This document shows, one piece after another, positions 1-6,589 of a stretch of 11,131 nt of DNA; position 1 is the stretch's first letter, and each line of letters starts with the position of its first letter. The position numbers were made by a program, and so were the translations under genes. The stretch is from assembly GCA_029212955.1 (NCBI GenBank), contig JARGOW010000066.1:1-11131 (forward strand). Reading direction: 5' to 3'. The DNA is from Planctomycetota bacterium. Lineage in GTDB: Bacteria; Planctomycetota; UBA1135; GCA-002686595. The notes under the pieces are model-generated. The model saw only the letters and a program-made list of their open reading frames with translations, was not told the origin of the DNA and did not search any database.

Positions 1-47
1 CTGGGGATTGGATTCGATCTAACCAAGTCGAGCCCTCAAGAATACAA

Positions 48-83
48 GCAGCGCCGGTGGCATCCACCGGCGCTGCCTTTCTT
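48..83. terminator. Strong 13-bp hairpin, probable (bidirectional) transcription terminator
   Basis: Positions 48-60 and 64-76 are perfect inverted copies (13 bp, GC-rich), separated by the 3-base loop CAT. On the plus strand the stem is followed by CTTTCTT; on the minus strand it is followed by TTGTATTCTTG. Both flanks are moderately T-rich, so it can act as an intrinsic terminator in either direction. It lies 158 bp past the stop of the minus-strand CotH gene. It may also end a plus-strand gene entering from the left; a possible last frame ends at a TAA at 20-22, but six codons are too few to annotate. The structure is seen directly; the function is inferred. Confidence 0.75.
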
Positions 84-109
84 GACCCGGCTGGTCTGGT
101 TCAAAGGAA

Positions 110-155
110 GCACCCCCGTGCTGTGCCAGTTTTCACGGCTACAACCCGGGGGTGC
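110..155 (-). terminator. Long-loop stem-loop downstream of the CotH gene
   Basis: GCACCCCCG at 110-118 pairs perfectly with CGGGGGTGC at 147-155 (9 bp). The 28-base loop contains a competing smaller pairing, CCGTG (116-120) with CACGG (134-138). On the minus strand the stem is followed by TTCCTTTG, a weak T-rich run. It may help end or stabilise the 3' end of the CotH mRNA. The long loop makes it a weaker terminator candidate than the hairpin at 48-76. Confidence 0.4.
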
Positions 156-184
156 ATTTGGGGCAACCTGGCCCAATCACGCGG

Positions 185-204
185 GGGAGATGTTTCGATC
201 TCCC
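185..204. other. 7-bp stem-loop just after the CotH stop codon
   Basis: GGGAGAT (185-191) and ATCTCCC (198-204) form a perfect 7-bp stem around the 6-base loop GTTTCG. It starts about 30 bp after the minus-strand CotH stop codon. Neither side has a T-run, so it is not a textbook intrinsic terminator. It could protect the 3' end of the transcript. With the two structures further left, it fills a 234-bp non-coding stretch in which I see no gene. Confidence 0.4.
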
Positions 205-234
205 TGTTGTGACGGGCTGGCGAACCCAGTTTGA

Positions 235-2748
235 CTACTGGAACACCACCGAGATGGCGCTGGTGAAGTTCGCCGTGCTGGCGGGCGTGTCCCGGAACCA
301 GCCTTGGAAGTACCAAGTTTCGCCGGCGAGGATCGGCGTCGGGCCAAAGGGGGTAGGAGTCGTTGCTAGATCAAGTGCCAAAGTTGCTTGGCCGGAAGCG
401 TCGGACATGAAAATCTGACTGGCCCGGTTGTAGCGTCCGATGGTGTTGGACAGGCAAAGGGTGCCGGCGAATCCCCCAGCGTTTGGGGTGACTCCCGAAC
501 CGGTTCCGTTGACAAAGATGCCAAACTCACCCGGGGGCAAGTCGGTGGCCACCAGGGTCAGGTTGTTGGCATCAACGAAGCTGCTACCAAAGGCGCTGAT
601 ACGGCCCGGCTGGCCCGTGGAGTTGGGCACGGCGGGGTTGCAATACTCGGTACCCAATCCGTCACAGGTCACGTCCAGGAATAGGCCCGGGCTGCCCAGG
701 TCCCCACCGGTGGAGACGTAGCTGCCAAAGGCGTCCGAGGCCATGGCCAAGGTCGCACCAAACGGGTTGTTGGTGCCCATGGATTGGGCGCACAACTGGC
801 CGCTAGCGTCCTTGGTGCGAACACTTCCGGGGAAGTCCTCATCTCCATAGGTCAACCGTTCGACCAAATCTCCGGAAGCGTCGTAGATGTTGATTTCATC
901 GTTGCGGCCAAGGTTGGCTTCGCTGGTGGGTCCAACGACGACCACACCAGCAAGGCCCCAGGCAGTACCGAAAAGGACCGGGTCTTCATCGGTGATGACG
1001 ATGCTCTGCCCGGGCATCACGATGCCAGCGGCGCTGAGGTCGAAGCTGCCTGCAACGTTGGATTGGTCATCCATGCTCCAGCCGGCCATGTCCACGGGGG
1101 CGGAACCAGTGTTTGTAAGCTCGACAAATTCGCCATCGCTACCGCTGTACAGGAATTCAGTGATACGCATTCCGCTGTAACCGAACAGGTAGTTGATCTT
1201 GGCGGGTTGCAGCTCGGTCAGAGCGGGTGAGAACATCACCGATCCATACGCGTTGTTGGCAGTGGCGGCCACGTAGTAGCTAACCTCTTGGCCAGAAACC
1301 GCAGAAACGGGTAGTTGCACCCCATAGATGCCATCGCCGGCAGCGGAGTCACCATTGAGGCCATCATCGAACATGGCGACTCTTTGGTAGGAGCCAGGGG
1401 TCGCCAGGTAAAAGAGTTCGACCGATGCGATGGGATCCACATTGACACCCACGCGTGCCGTGACATAGACAGCATCGCTCGGATCGGGGGTCGTGGGCTC
1501 GTGGGATACCCAAGCAATCGTGGGAGCCGGAGAAAGTATCTCAGGATGGTTGCTGAGCAGACTCTCTCGTTGGTTTACAAAGGGTTGAAGCCCCACAACG
1601 GCGCCACCACCGGGACCGGGGCCCCCAAGGTTGACCGAACCGGTGAAGTTGGTCACGAAGTTGGCGTAGGAATAGATCTTTTTGGGGTCCGTGGCCACGT
1701 GTGCTTCGATCAGCGCGCGTGAAGCCAGAATGTCAACACTCAATTGGTTCCAGTCGAACTCTTCCAAGGCGGTGCGCATGTGCGCCATATAGCGCGCGCG
1801 CAACTCCGGATCGGAGAGCAGATTGTTCAAAAACGGCTTGTTGGCTGCGTTGAAGTTGTAGTCAATCGCCCAGGTGGGGGAGTGGAAGGACTCGTTGCCG
1901 TCGGTCTGCAGAAGATGGGTGCGGCCATCGACGGGGTTGCGGTACATGGTGAAGTCTGCGCCCTTGTTGATATAGCTATCGTCGTCGGCGAACAGGTTTT
2001 CGAGGACCACCGACCAAATCGAAGGGTCGATCGCAACCACGGTATCCGCCTGCTCCCAGTTGGAAGGGAGGGTGTTGGTCACGACGTTGCATACGGCGAT
2101 GAGCGCATTCCAAGGGTTCACCAGACCGCCATCGTCCTTGATCTCGTAGTCGCCGTTGTATGAATTCTGGTTGTTGCCCACATACGACAGTCCAGGACCG
2201 TTCGGGTTGTTGGGGCACTTCGAGCGCATACCTGTTTCGTCGTCGAAGTAGTCGCGCAGCATGTCCTTGTTGAACTGCTGTACGTTGACGTAAACCCCCC
2301 AATCTTGCCCTCCGATGGTTAAGAGGACGTGGTTCGACCTAGCGTTCGGAATGTACCGGGATACAAAGTTGTTGTAGGTCACTTCACGGCAAAACGTGGG
2401 GTCCGTGAAGGCGTTGTTCAGGTTCAGAGTGTTGTATCCGAGCAAGTCCTGGTCGGGATCGGTGAAGTCCATATCGATCGCCAGGGACACTTTTTGACTT
2501 CCCGGGGGAAGCCTCGTGTAGGAGGTGTTGCCTCGGATCCGGACACCCACATCGGGGTAGGTCACGCCCTCCATGGTCAGGTCGGCCAAGATCAGGGTTT
2601 GGGACGCATAGTTCTGTTCGAGCAAGGTCCACCAATTGGCGTCATCGAACGTCACATCGACGGTTCGCAGGGTTCCAGGATCGTACAGGTCCTGGGCGAA
2701 AGATATGGAAGCAAGCAGGGGGGCTGCTAGGAAGAGAAGAGGTCTCAT
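235..2748 (-). CDS. Secreted CotH-kinase-like protein with lamin-tail domain
   Basis: An 837-residue exported protein. Residues 1-18 form a signal peptide (MRPLLFLAAPLLASISFA, cleavage before QD). Residues about 25-405 resemble the CotH family (atypical secreted or spore-coat protein kinases): an RGNTSY motif at 72-77, and TDGNESF at 282-288, matching the D-x-N-E-x-F form of the family's metal-binding motif. Residues about 409-515 form an Ig-like beta segment with an acidic, glycine-rich stretch (DDGLNGDSAAGDGIYG, 461-476). Residues about 525-640 are a lamin-tail (LTD) domain (RITEFLYSGSDGEFVELTNTG). Residues about 695-837 form a C-terminal module (YCNPAVPNSTGQPG ... TWYFQGWFRD ... ANFTSAISVVFQ) that I recall from planctomycete exported proteins. 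The gene stands alone in its transcription unit, ends in TAG, and has no Shine-Dalgarno sequence before the ATG. Family assignment is confident; actual kinase activity and substrate are unknown. Confidence 0.85.
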   Translation of the reverse strand: MRPLLFLAAPLLASISFAQDLYDPGTLRTVDVTFDDANWWTLLEQNYASQTLILADLTMEGVTYPDVGVRIRGNTSYTRLPPGSQKVSLAIDMDFTDPDQDLLGYNTLNLNNAFTDPTFCREVTYNNFVSRYIPNARSNHVLLTIGGQDWGVYVNVQQFNKDMLRDYFDDETGMRSKCPNNPNGPGLSYVGNNQNSYNGDYEIKDDGGLVNPWNALIAVCNVVTNTLPSNWEQADTVVAIDPSIWSVVLENLFADDDSYINKGADFTMYRNPVDGRTHLLQTDGNESFHSPTWAIDYNFNAANKPFLNNLLSDPELRARYMAHMRTALEEFDWNQLSVDILASRALIEAHVATDPKKIYSYANFVTNFTGSVNLGGPGPGGGAVVGLQPFVNQRESLLSNHPEILSPAPTIAWVSHEPTTPDPSDAVYVTARVGVNVDPIASVELFYLATPGSYQRVAMFDDGLNGDSAAGDGIYGVQLPVSAVSGQEVSYYVAATANNAYGSVMFSPALTELQPAKINYLFGYSGMRITEFLYSGSDGEFVELTNTGSAPVDMAGWSMDDQSNVAGSFDLSAAGIVMPGQSIVITDEDPVLFGTAWGLAGVVVVGPTSEANLGRNDEINIYDASGDLVERLTYGDEDFPGSVRTKDASGQLCAQSMGTNNPFGATLAMASDAFGSYVSTGGDLGSPGLFLDVTCDGLGTEYCNPAVPNSTGQPGRISAFGSSFVDANNLTLVATDLPPGEFGIFVNGTGSGVTPNAGGFAGTLCLSNTIGRYNRASQIFMSDASGQATLALDLATTPTPFGPTPILAGETWYFQGWFRDTPASTANFTSAISVVFQ

Positions 2749-3087
2749 AGTGGGTGAGGGGAGAAAGAAGCGGGAGAGAACTCACTCTCAACCCCCACAA
2801 ACCTTTGCGGTTTCTAGCACATTTGAAAAAGGCATAGGGAAGCTGCGGCCAGTGATGAATGGCAACGAATTGGGCTGGAAGTTCCCGGTGGAGCAAGTTT
2901 CGAGGGAAACCTCCGAGACCGCGGTCGAACAGGGTGGTTGATGTCCGGACTCGATCGCACCTTTTTCAGAATGAAACACTCTGCGAATGCATCAAGATCA
3001 CATTCGTGGCGCACGAGGCTCGCCGTACGCGCAACTCAGCCTTTGGCGAGAGGCCCATCGATGGCCTGACAAGGCCTTGGAATGGGT
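2749..3087. other. 339-bp gap between the aminotransferase and CotH genes
   Basis: I see no convincing gene here. The part next to the CotH start (2749-2780) is, on the coding strand, a 32-base tract with only three purines, lying directly before the ATG. Just upstream, GAGAG (2774-2778) can pair with CTCTC (2785-2789) around AACTCA. Near the aminotransferase end, AGGCC (3051-3055) pairs with GGCCT (3063-3067) around CATCGAT, overlapping the palindrome CCATCGATGG (3055-3064); CAAGGCCTTG (3070-3079) is another palindrome. None of these carries a T-run, so no clear intrinsic terminator closes the aminotransferase operon. A promoter for the CotH gene must lie here, but I could not place one with confidence. 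Confidence 0.5.
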
Positions 3088-3585
3088 TTATTGAGGCCAG
3101 AGGCGTTTGGCGTTTCCTTGCGCGTGCTGTTGGTAGGTGGCGCCGAGCTTGCTGAGGATCGGGCCGGGTTTGCCGGTGCCGATGGGTTGGCCTTGGATGC
3201 TTTTGGCGCAGACCAGGCCGCGGACGGAGGAGCAGAGGAAGGCTTCCTCGATGCGTGGGAGGTCGTCGCGATGGATGGGCTCGGGGACGACTTCCAGGCC
3301 GGATTCCTCGGCTAGTTTTAGGACCGTTCGGATGGTGATTCCGGGGAGGACTTTTTTGGGGTTGGCGTGCAGACGGCCGTCGAGGATGGCGGCGAAATTG
3401 CTCATGACGCCTTCGAGCAAGTAGCCGTCGGGGTCGACCATGACGGGCTCGTAGTGCTCGCGGGTGCCAAAGTCGATGCGGTTGCGCTCCAGAGCAAATG
3501 CGGCGCCCTTGGTGGTGGGGATTTTACGCTGCAGATCGGTGGTCAGGGACAGTGCAACACCCTCTTCGTACACCCAGTCGGGCAT
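3088..3585 (-). CDS. Class IV aminotransferase (PabC-like), C-terminal catalytic part
   Basis: 165 residues forming the large domain of a fold-type IV PLP enzyme: YEEGVAL (6-12), the likely PLP-binding lysine K26 in TTKGAAFALERN, the PLP-contacting glutamate E58 in LLEGVMSNF, LPGITIRTVLKLAEESGLEV, and the family's end motif FLCSSVRGLV...GKPGP. It is in the same frame as the N-terminal part upstream. Only TGA, GAA, GAA separate that part from this ATG, so the two read as one 290-residue enzyme with a stop inside. If translated separately, the ATG would be reached by stop/restart; AGAAGAA before it is only a weak ribosome site. With pabA and pabB nearby, 4-amino-4-deoxychorismate lyase (PabC) is the likeliest role. 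A D-amino-acid or branched-chain aminotransferase cannot be excluded. Stop codon is TAA. Confidence 0.75.
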   Translation of the reverse strand: MPDWVYEEGVALSLTTDLQRKIPTTKGAAFALERNRIDFGTREHYEPVMVDPDGYLLEGVMSNFAAILDGRLHANPKKVLPGITIRTVLKLAEESGLEVVPEPIHRDDLPRIEEAFLCSSVRGLVCAKSIQGQPIGTGKPGPILSKLGATYQQHAQGNAKRLWPQ

Positions 3586-3591
3586 TTCTTC

Positions 3592-3594
3592 TCA
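3592..3594 (-). other. In-frame TGA interrupting the class IV aminotransferase
   Basis: On the coding strand the sequence reads CCG TGA GAA GAA ATG CCC GAC TGG, all in one frame. One substitution (for example from CGA or GGA) would explain it, with no indel. Genome-wide recoding of TGA is unlikely: the adjacent gmhA ends with TGA exactly where GmhA proteins normally end, and tryptophan is encoded by TGG throughout. The break falls at codon 123 of 291, close to where the small and large domains meet in this fold. Confidence 0.85.
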
Positions 3595-3960
3595 CGGGAC
3601 CAGGGTCGCGATCATGCGAGCCCCAGTTCCCAATGCTGTGTAGGGTTCGGGGCATAGGTCCCAGCGCACTTTGATCGGTGAGCAAGGGAATTCGTCGATG
3701 GCTTGCTGGAGTCCCCGACGCAACTCGCTTTCGGTCAGTGCGGGCTCGTAACCGGTGGCTGCAATCCCGCCTTCCAACCGCTCCTGGTGCATTTCAAATC
3801 CGAATACGCGCCCCGTGTCATAGGTTCGTGCGGCCTCGTAGATGCCCGGCCTTACCCGTTGGTACAAGGAATAGAACGGCTTGGGGAACGGGTCCAAATG
3901 GATGCGCTCCGCACCGCTGGGCGTGAGCGCGTAGAGCCGTTGCTGATCGGCCTTTGCCAT
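3592..3960 (-). CDS. Class IV aminotransferase (PabC-like), N-terminal part ended by in-frame TGA
   Basis: 122 residues matching the small N-terminal domain of class IV aminotransferases and aminodeoxychorismate lyases: GIYEAARTYDTGRVFGF (39-55) followed by H-x-x-RLEGG, the usual GxYExxRTY...HxxRL pattern. The ATG at 3960 overlaps the gmhA stop as TGATG, which implies translational coupling; a TTG at 3963 is in frame but less likely. No catalytic lysine is present in this part: it lies past the stop, at residue 151 of the combined reading. The domain looks intact right up to the TGA at 3592-3594, so on its own it should be inactive unless it pairs with the C-terminal part or the stop is read through. 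Confidence 0.7.
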   Translation of the reverse strand: MAKADQQRLYALTPSGAERIHLDPFPKPFYSLYQRVRPGIYEAARTYDTGRVFGFEMHQERLEGGIAATGYEPALTESELRRGLQQAIDEFPCSPIKVRWDLCPEPYTALGTGARMIATLVP

Positions 3961-4553
3961 CAATAGTTTTCGGGGAACAGGGAGCGTTCCACGGCTTCGA
4001 TGGTGATGTGCAGGATTTTGATGTGCAGCTCCTGGATGCGGTCCGAGGTTGTTGCGCTGGGCACGATGATCGGGATGTCGACCTGGTCCTTCATGGCGCC
4101 GCCTTCCTTGCCGAGCAGGCCGACAGTGGTGATGCCCTTTTCCTTGGCCACGGCCACGGCGTTTTGGATGTTCGGGGAGTTGCCGCTGGTGGAGATGGCC
4201 ACCAGGAGGTCGCCCTGCTTGCCGTAGGCCTCGACGCTGCGGGCGAAGACCTGGTCATATCCGAAGTCGTTGGCGATGCAGGTCAGTTGGCTGGGGTCCG
4301 AGAAGGCCATGGCCGGCAGGGCGGAGCGGTTGCCGCGGAAGCGGCCGGTCCATTCCTCGGCGAAGTGCATGGCGTCGCACATGGAACCTCCGTTGCCACA
4401 GGACATGAGCAGTCCCCCGGCCTTCAGGGTTTTCTCCGCCGCAGCGGCGAAGGTCTCCACGGACTGCACATGGGCCGGGTCGGAGAGGAATGCGTCCAGG
4501 GTCGTTTGGGCTTCCACGAAAGAAGCGCGGATCGTATCGGCGTAAGAGGTCAT
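3960..4553 (-). CDS. gmhA: Phosphoheptose (sedoheptulose 7-phosphate) isomerase
   Basis: 197 residues that align by eye along their whole length with E. coli GmhA, a cytoplasmic SIS-domain enzyme converting sedoheptulose 7-phosphate to D-glycero-D-manno-heptose 7-phosphate, the first step towards the ADP- or GDP-heptose used in surface glycans. Visible motifs: SCGNGGS (51-57), DAMHFAEEWTGRFR (60-73), NDFG (95-98), ISTSGNS (120-126) and DRIQELHIKILH (171-182). H63, E67, Q174 and H182 sit where E. coli has H61, E65, Q172 and H180. The start is ATG. The stop TGA overlaps the next gene's ATG. CACAAT (4563-4568, minus) lies 9 bases before the start and could be a -10 element. No other heptose genes are in the window, so its place inside a p-aminobenzoate gene run is unusual. 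Confidence 0.93.
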   Translation of the reverse strand: MTSYADTIRASFVEAQTTLDAFLSDPAHVQSVETFAAAAEKTLKAGGLLMSCGNGGSMCDAMHFAEEWTGRFRGNRSALPAMAFSDPSQLTCIANDFGYDQVFARSVEAYGKQGDLLVAISTSGNSPNIQNAVAVAKEKGITTVGLLGKEGGAMKDQVDIPIIVPSATTSDRIQELHIKILHITIEAVERSLFPENY

Positions 4554-4612
4554 AACGCCGCCATTGTGTCCCTACGGGGATCGCGTGGCCAGGGGCCGCG
4601 GGCAGAACTTCT

Positions 4613-4664
4613 CCCGGATCGTTCCCCGGGTTCGAGACTCGGAGCCGTTCCCGGCGAACCGGGG
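4613..4664 (-). other. Paired GC-rich hairpins between the DUF456 gene and gmhA
   Basis: Two successive stem-loops share the same arms. CCCGG (4613-4617) pairs with CCGGG (4626-4630) around 8 bases, and CCCGG (4650-4654) pairs with CCGGG (4659-4663) around 4 bases. On the minus (transcribed) strand the second loop is TTCG, a stable tetraloop sequence. There is no T-run after either, so they are more likely mRNA-processing or attenuation structures than classic terminators. They sit in the only sizeable gap (138 bp) of the pabB-to-pabC run. Confidence 0.35.
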
Positions 4665-4691
4665 CTGCTTGAAGGGAGTTTGTTCCTTGGG

Positions 4692-5207
4692 CTAGGCGAA
4701 ACTGGCGATGGTGACCACGAGCCAAACGAGGATGCCGACTAACAGCTTGGCGAAGGTACCCAAGAATTGGCCCCAGGCCGCACCCCGGCCGATCCGGAGG
4801 GAGGTAGCCATGTCTTGGCCGCCGTCATGCTCCAGGAAGGAAGCGGCGCAGAATGCCCCTATTCCAGCGCCGATTAATGATCCGAAGAGCGGGACTGGGA
4901 TAAACAGCGTGCCCAGAATTGCTCCCAGAATGCCACCTCCCAATGCACCCCACGACCCGCGTTTGCCGCCCCCAGCTTTGCGTGCTCCAGCAGAGCCTGC
5001 CACCAATTCGACCATTTCGCCGAGAACGGATAGGGCCACGGCTGCCAAGAGAACCGGCGCGGAAAAGAGCTCCGCATCCACCCACCAGTCCACCAGGGCG
5101 CAGCTGGCCACGATAAGCCAAGTTCCGGGCAAGCCCACAAGTACAAGGGCAAGCCAGAAGAGGTTGACGAGGGCCAAGCCCATGGGAATCAGCAGGTACC
5201 AGGGCAT
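4692..5207 (-). CDS. DUF456 family membrane protein
   Basis: 171 residues, strongly hydrophobic, matching the DUF456 pattern of small inner-membrane proteins of unknown function. Likely membrane segments are at about 3-25, 27-42 and 48-68. A glycine-rich hydrophobic stretch (GALGGGILGAILGTLFIPVP, about 86-105, then SLIGAGIGAFCAASFLE) follows, and a final segment lies at about 150-170. A short basic loop (RKAGGGKRG) separates the second and third blocks. The ATG begins 3 bases after the pabB stop. A GGAG at 5215-5218 on the minus strand, overlapping the end of pabB, gives a Shine-Dalgarno sequence 7 bases before the start, so translation is probably coupled to pabB. The stop is TAG. No function can be assigned; the link to folate synthesis is positional only. 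Confidence 0.8.
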   Translation of the reverse strand: MPWYLLIPMGLALVNLFWLALVLVGLPGTWLIVASCALVDWWVDAELFSAPVLLAAVALSVLGEMVELVAGSAGARKAGGGKRGSWGALGGGILGAILGTLFIPVPLFGSLIGAGIGAFCAASFLEHDGGQDMATSLRIGRGAAWGQFLGTFAKLLVGILVWLVVTIASFA

Positions 5208-5210
5208 TCG

Positions 5211-6545
5211 CTAGCTCCAGGCGTCGATCAGGCCGGCGGCCTTGTCCAGGGTTTCTTGGTCCTCTTCCTTGGCGTTGGAGGCGTGGGTGATGCCGCCGCC
5301 GACCCGGAAGGAAATTTCCCCCCGCCCGTCGCCCGTGGGGCGCCATATTGCGGTGCGGATCATGATGTTGAAGCAAGCGCTGCCATCGAAGCTTAGGAAC
5401 CCCAAGGAGCCCGTGAAAAAGCCGCGTCCTTCGCCCTCGAGACGTGCGATAGCGTCCATGCTGGCGAGTTTGGGCGCTCCGGTGATAGAGCCGCCAGGGA
5501 AGAGGGCGTGGAGAAGGTCGATGGCGTCGATTTCGGGTTTGGGCAGGGCTCGAACGGTGGCCACCAGGTGATGCACTCGGGTATAGGTTTCGAGCTCGGG
5601 AAACTGGTCTACGCGCACGCTACCCGTCTGCGCGATGCGGCCCAGGTCATTGCGTTCCAGATCCACAATCATGGCCAATTCCGCGCGATCTTTTTCGCTC
5701 TTCAGTAGGGATTCGCGGGATTGACGGTCCCTTTCGGGGTCCTCGAAACGCGCCGCAGTGCCCTTGATAGGCCGGGTGAAGACCTGTTCACCGTTGTAGG
5801 ACAGCAGGAGCTCCGGGGAACTACTGAGCAAGGAACCATCCTCAAACGCCATGAAACCGCAATAGGGAGCGGAATTGGAGATGCGGAGTTTCATGTAGAG
5901 GTCGAGCGGATCGCCCTGCATGGACGCCGTAAAGCGGTGGGCCAGGTTGACCTGGTAGTACTCGCCGGCCGCGATTTCTTCGCGACTCGTTTCGATACGG
6001 CCCTGATGCTCCTCGCTGGATGTATGTCGTTGCAGGTTGCCTACGGCCACTTCTTGGGGGGAGCGATCGAACTCGAGATCCTTGAGAATGGCTTTCAGGT
6101 CGGGTTCGATTCGAATGTTGCCGTCGAATACTAGGGTGACCTTGTTTGCGCGGTGATCAAACACCAGGAAGGTGGTGTAGATCCCGCCCACAATTTCAGG
6201 CATGGCCCAGGGCTCGGCTGGAAGGTCCTGGTCCTCCCCGTGCACACCCAGGTCGTAGGCTAGCGCTCCAATGAAGCCGCCCTTGAACGGGCCGGGGATG
6301 GTGGAGCTCTTCTCTTGATCCAACCCGTAGCGGGCCATCAGGGGGCGCAGGTCCTCGATGCCGGTCAAGCCAGGGGGAAGGTCGATGGGATCGAACCCGA
6401 TCCAGGAGTAATCCGCCGGCCGCCCCCCCGCACTGTCCAAGGCCACAAGCCCCCTTCGATTCCGCAGGGCTAGCAGGGCCGATTCGAAGGACAGGTCCTC
6501 GTACTCCATGCTGAAGGGTTCGAAAGTCTGGATTTCCGGGTTCAC
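5211..6545 (-). CDS. pabB: Aminodeoxychorismate synthase component I
   Basis: A chorismate-binding enzyme of 444 residues from the GTG at 6545. It joins chorismate and ammonia (supplied by PabA) to form 4-amino-4-deoxychorismate on the way to p-aminobenzoate and folate. Visible motifs: GPFKGGFIGALAYDLG (about 85-100), GEYYQVNLAHRF (194-205), SSSPELLL (241-248), PIKGT with K261 (259-263), DLERNDLGRIA (295-305), GGSITGAPK (351-359) and GGGITHASNAKEED (416-429). Lysine in PIKGT is the known mark of PabB; anthranilate synthase TrpE has alanine there. The frame stays open to 6761, but the first 72 codons lie antisense to pabA and do not look like family sequence. An ATG at 6509 is an alternative start. 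It heads a four-gene minus-strand run and is divergent from pabA. Confidence 0.9.
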   Translation of the reverse strand: MNPEIQTFEPFSMEYEDLSFESALLALRNRRGLVALDSAGGRPADYSWIGFDPIDLPPGLTGIEDLRPLMARYGLDQEKSSTIPGPFKGGFIGALAYDLGVHGEDQDLPAEPWAMPEIVGGIYTTFLVFDHRANKVTLVFDGNIRIEPDLKAILKDLEFDRSPQEVAVGNLQRHTSSEEHQGRIETSREEIAAGEYYQVNLAHRFTASMQGDPLDLYMKLRISNSAPYCGFMAFEDGSLLSSSPELLLSYNGEQVFTRPIKGTAARFEDPERDRQSRESLLKSEKDRAELAMIVDLERNDLGRIAQTGSVRVDQFPELETYTRVHHLVATVRALPKPEIDAIDLLHALFPGGSITGAPKLASMDAIARLEGEGRGFFTGSLGFLSFDGSACFNIMIRTAIWRPTGDGRGEISFRVGGGITHASNAKEEDQETLDKAAGLIDAWS

Positions 6546-6583
6546 GACAAGAGGATGACCAATACGGGCGGGCTTGGCGAGGG

Positions 6584-6589
6584 TAGGAT
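6584..6589 (+). promoter_or_regulatory. Possible -10 element at the pabA start
   Basis: TAGGAT followed by GGCGCAC and then an in-frame GTG at 6597. This spacing would put transcription start at or next to that GTG, whose product would begin VLLLVDNRDSF, the canonical PabA/TrpG beginning. If so, the ATG at 6588 would not be on the mRNA. It resembles the arrangement before the large gene at 7194. No good -35 box is visible, so the call is tentative. Confidence 0.25.

Noticed and set aside
2..22. The last codons of a plus-strand gene (WGLDSI, stop TAA at 20-22)
   Set aside because: Six codons are too few to tell from chance, although a terminator shortly after would fit. Not annotated as a gene.
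3051..3079. Palindromes CCATCGATGG and CAAGGCCTTG as an operator or terminator after the aminotransferase
   Set aside because: They are short, have no T-run on the transcribed strand, and GC-rich palindromes of this size are frequent. Recorded only in the gap description.
3592..3594. Selenocysteine or a genome-wide recoded TGA
   Set aside because: Class IV aminotransferases are not known selenoproteins and I see no clear SECIS-like hairpin just downstream. gmhA uses TGA as its true stop and tryptophans are TGG, so the standard code applies.
4626..4642. A tRNA T-arm look-alike: CCGGG, loop TTCGAGA, CTCGG
   Set aside because: The 7 bases after it (AGCCGTT) have no matching acceptor strand about 60-75 bases upstream, and no D-arm or anticodon arm can be built. 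It is a GC-rich hairpin by chance or an mRNA structure.
3954..4742. A 262-codon plus-strand frame over gmhA
   Set aside because: It is antisense to clear GmhA and runs into the DUF456 gene. Its glycine- and histidine-rich composition is typical of an antisense shadow.
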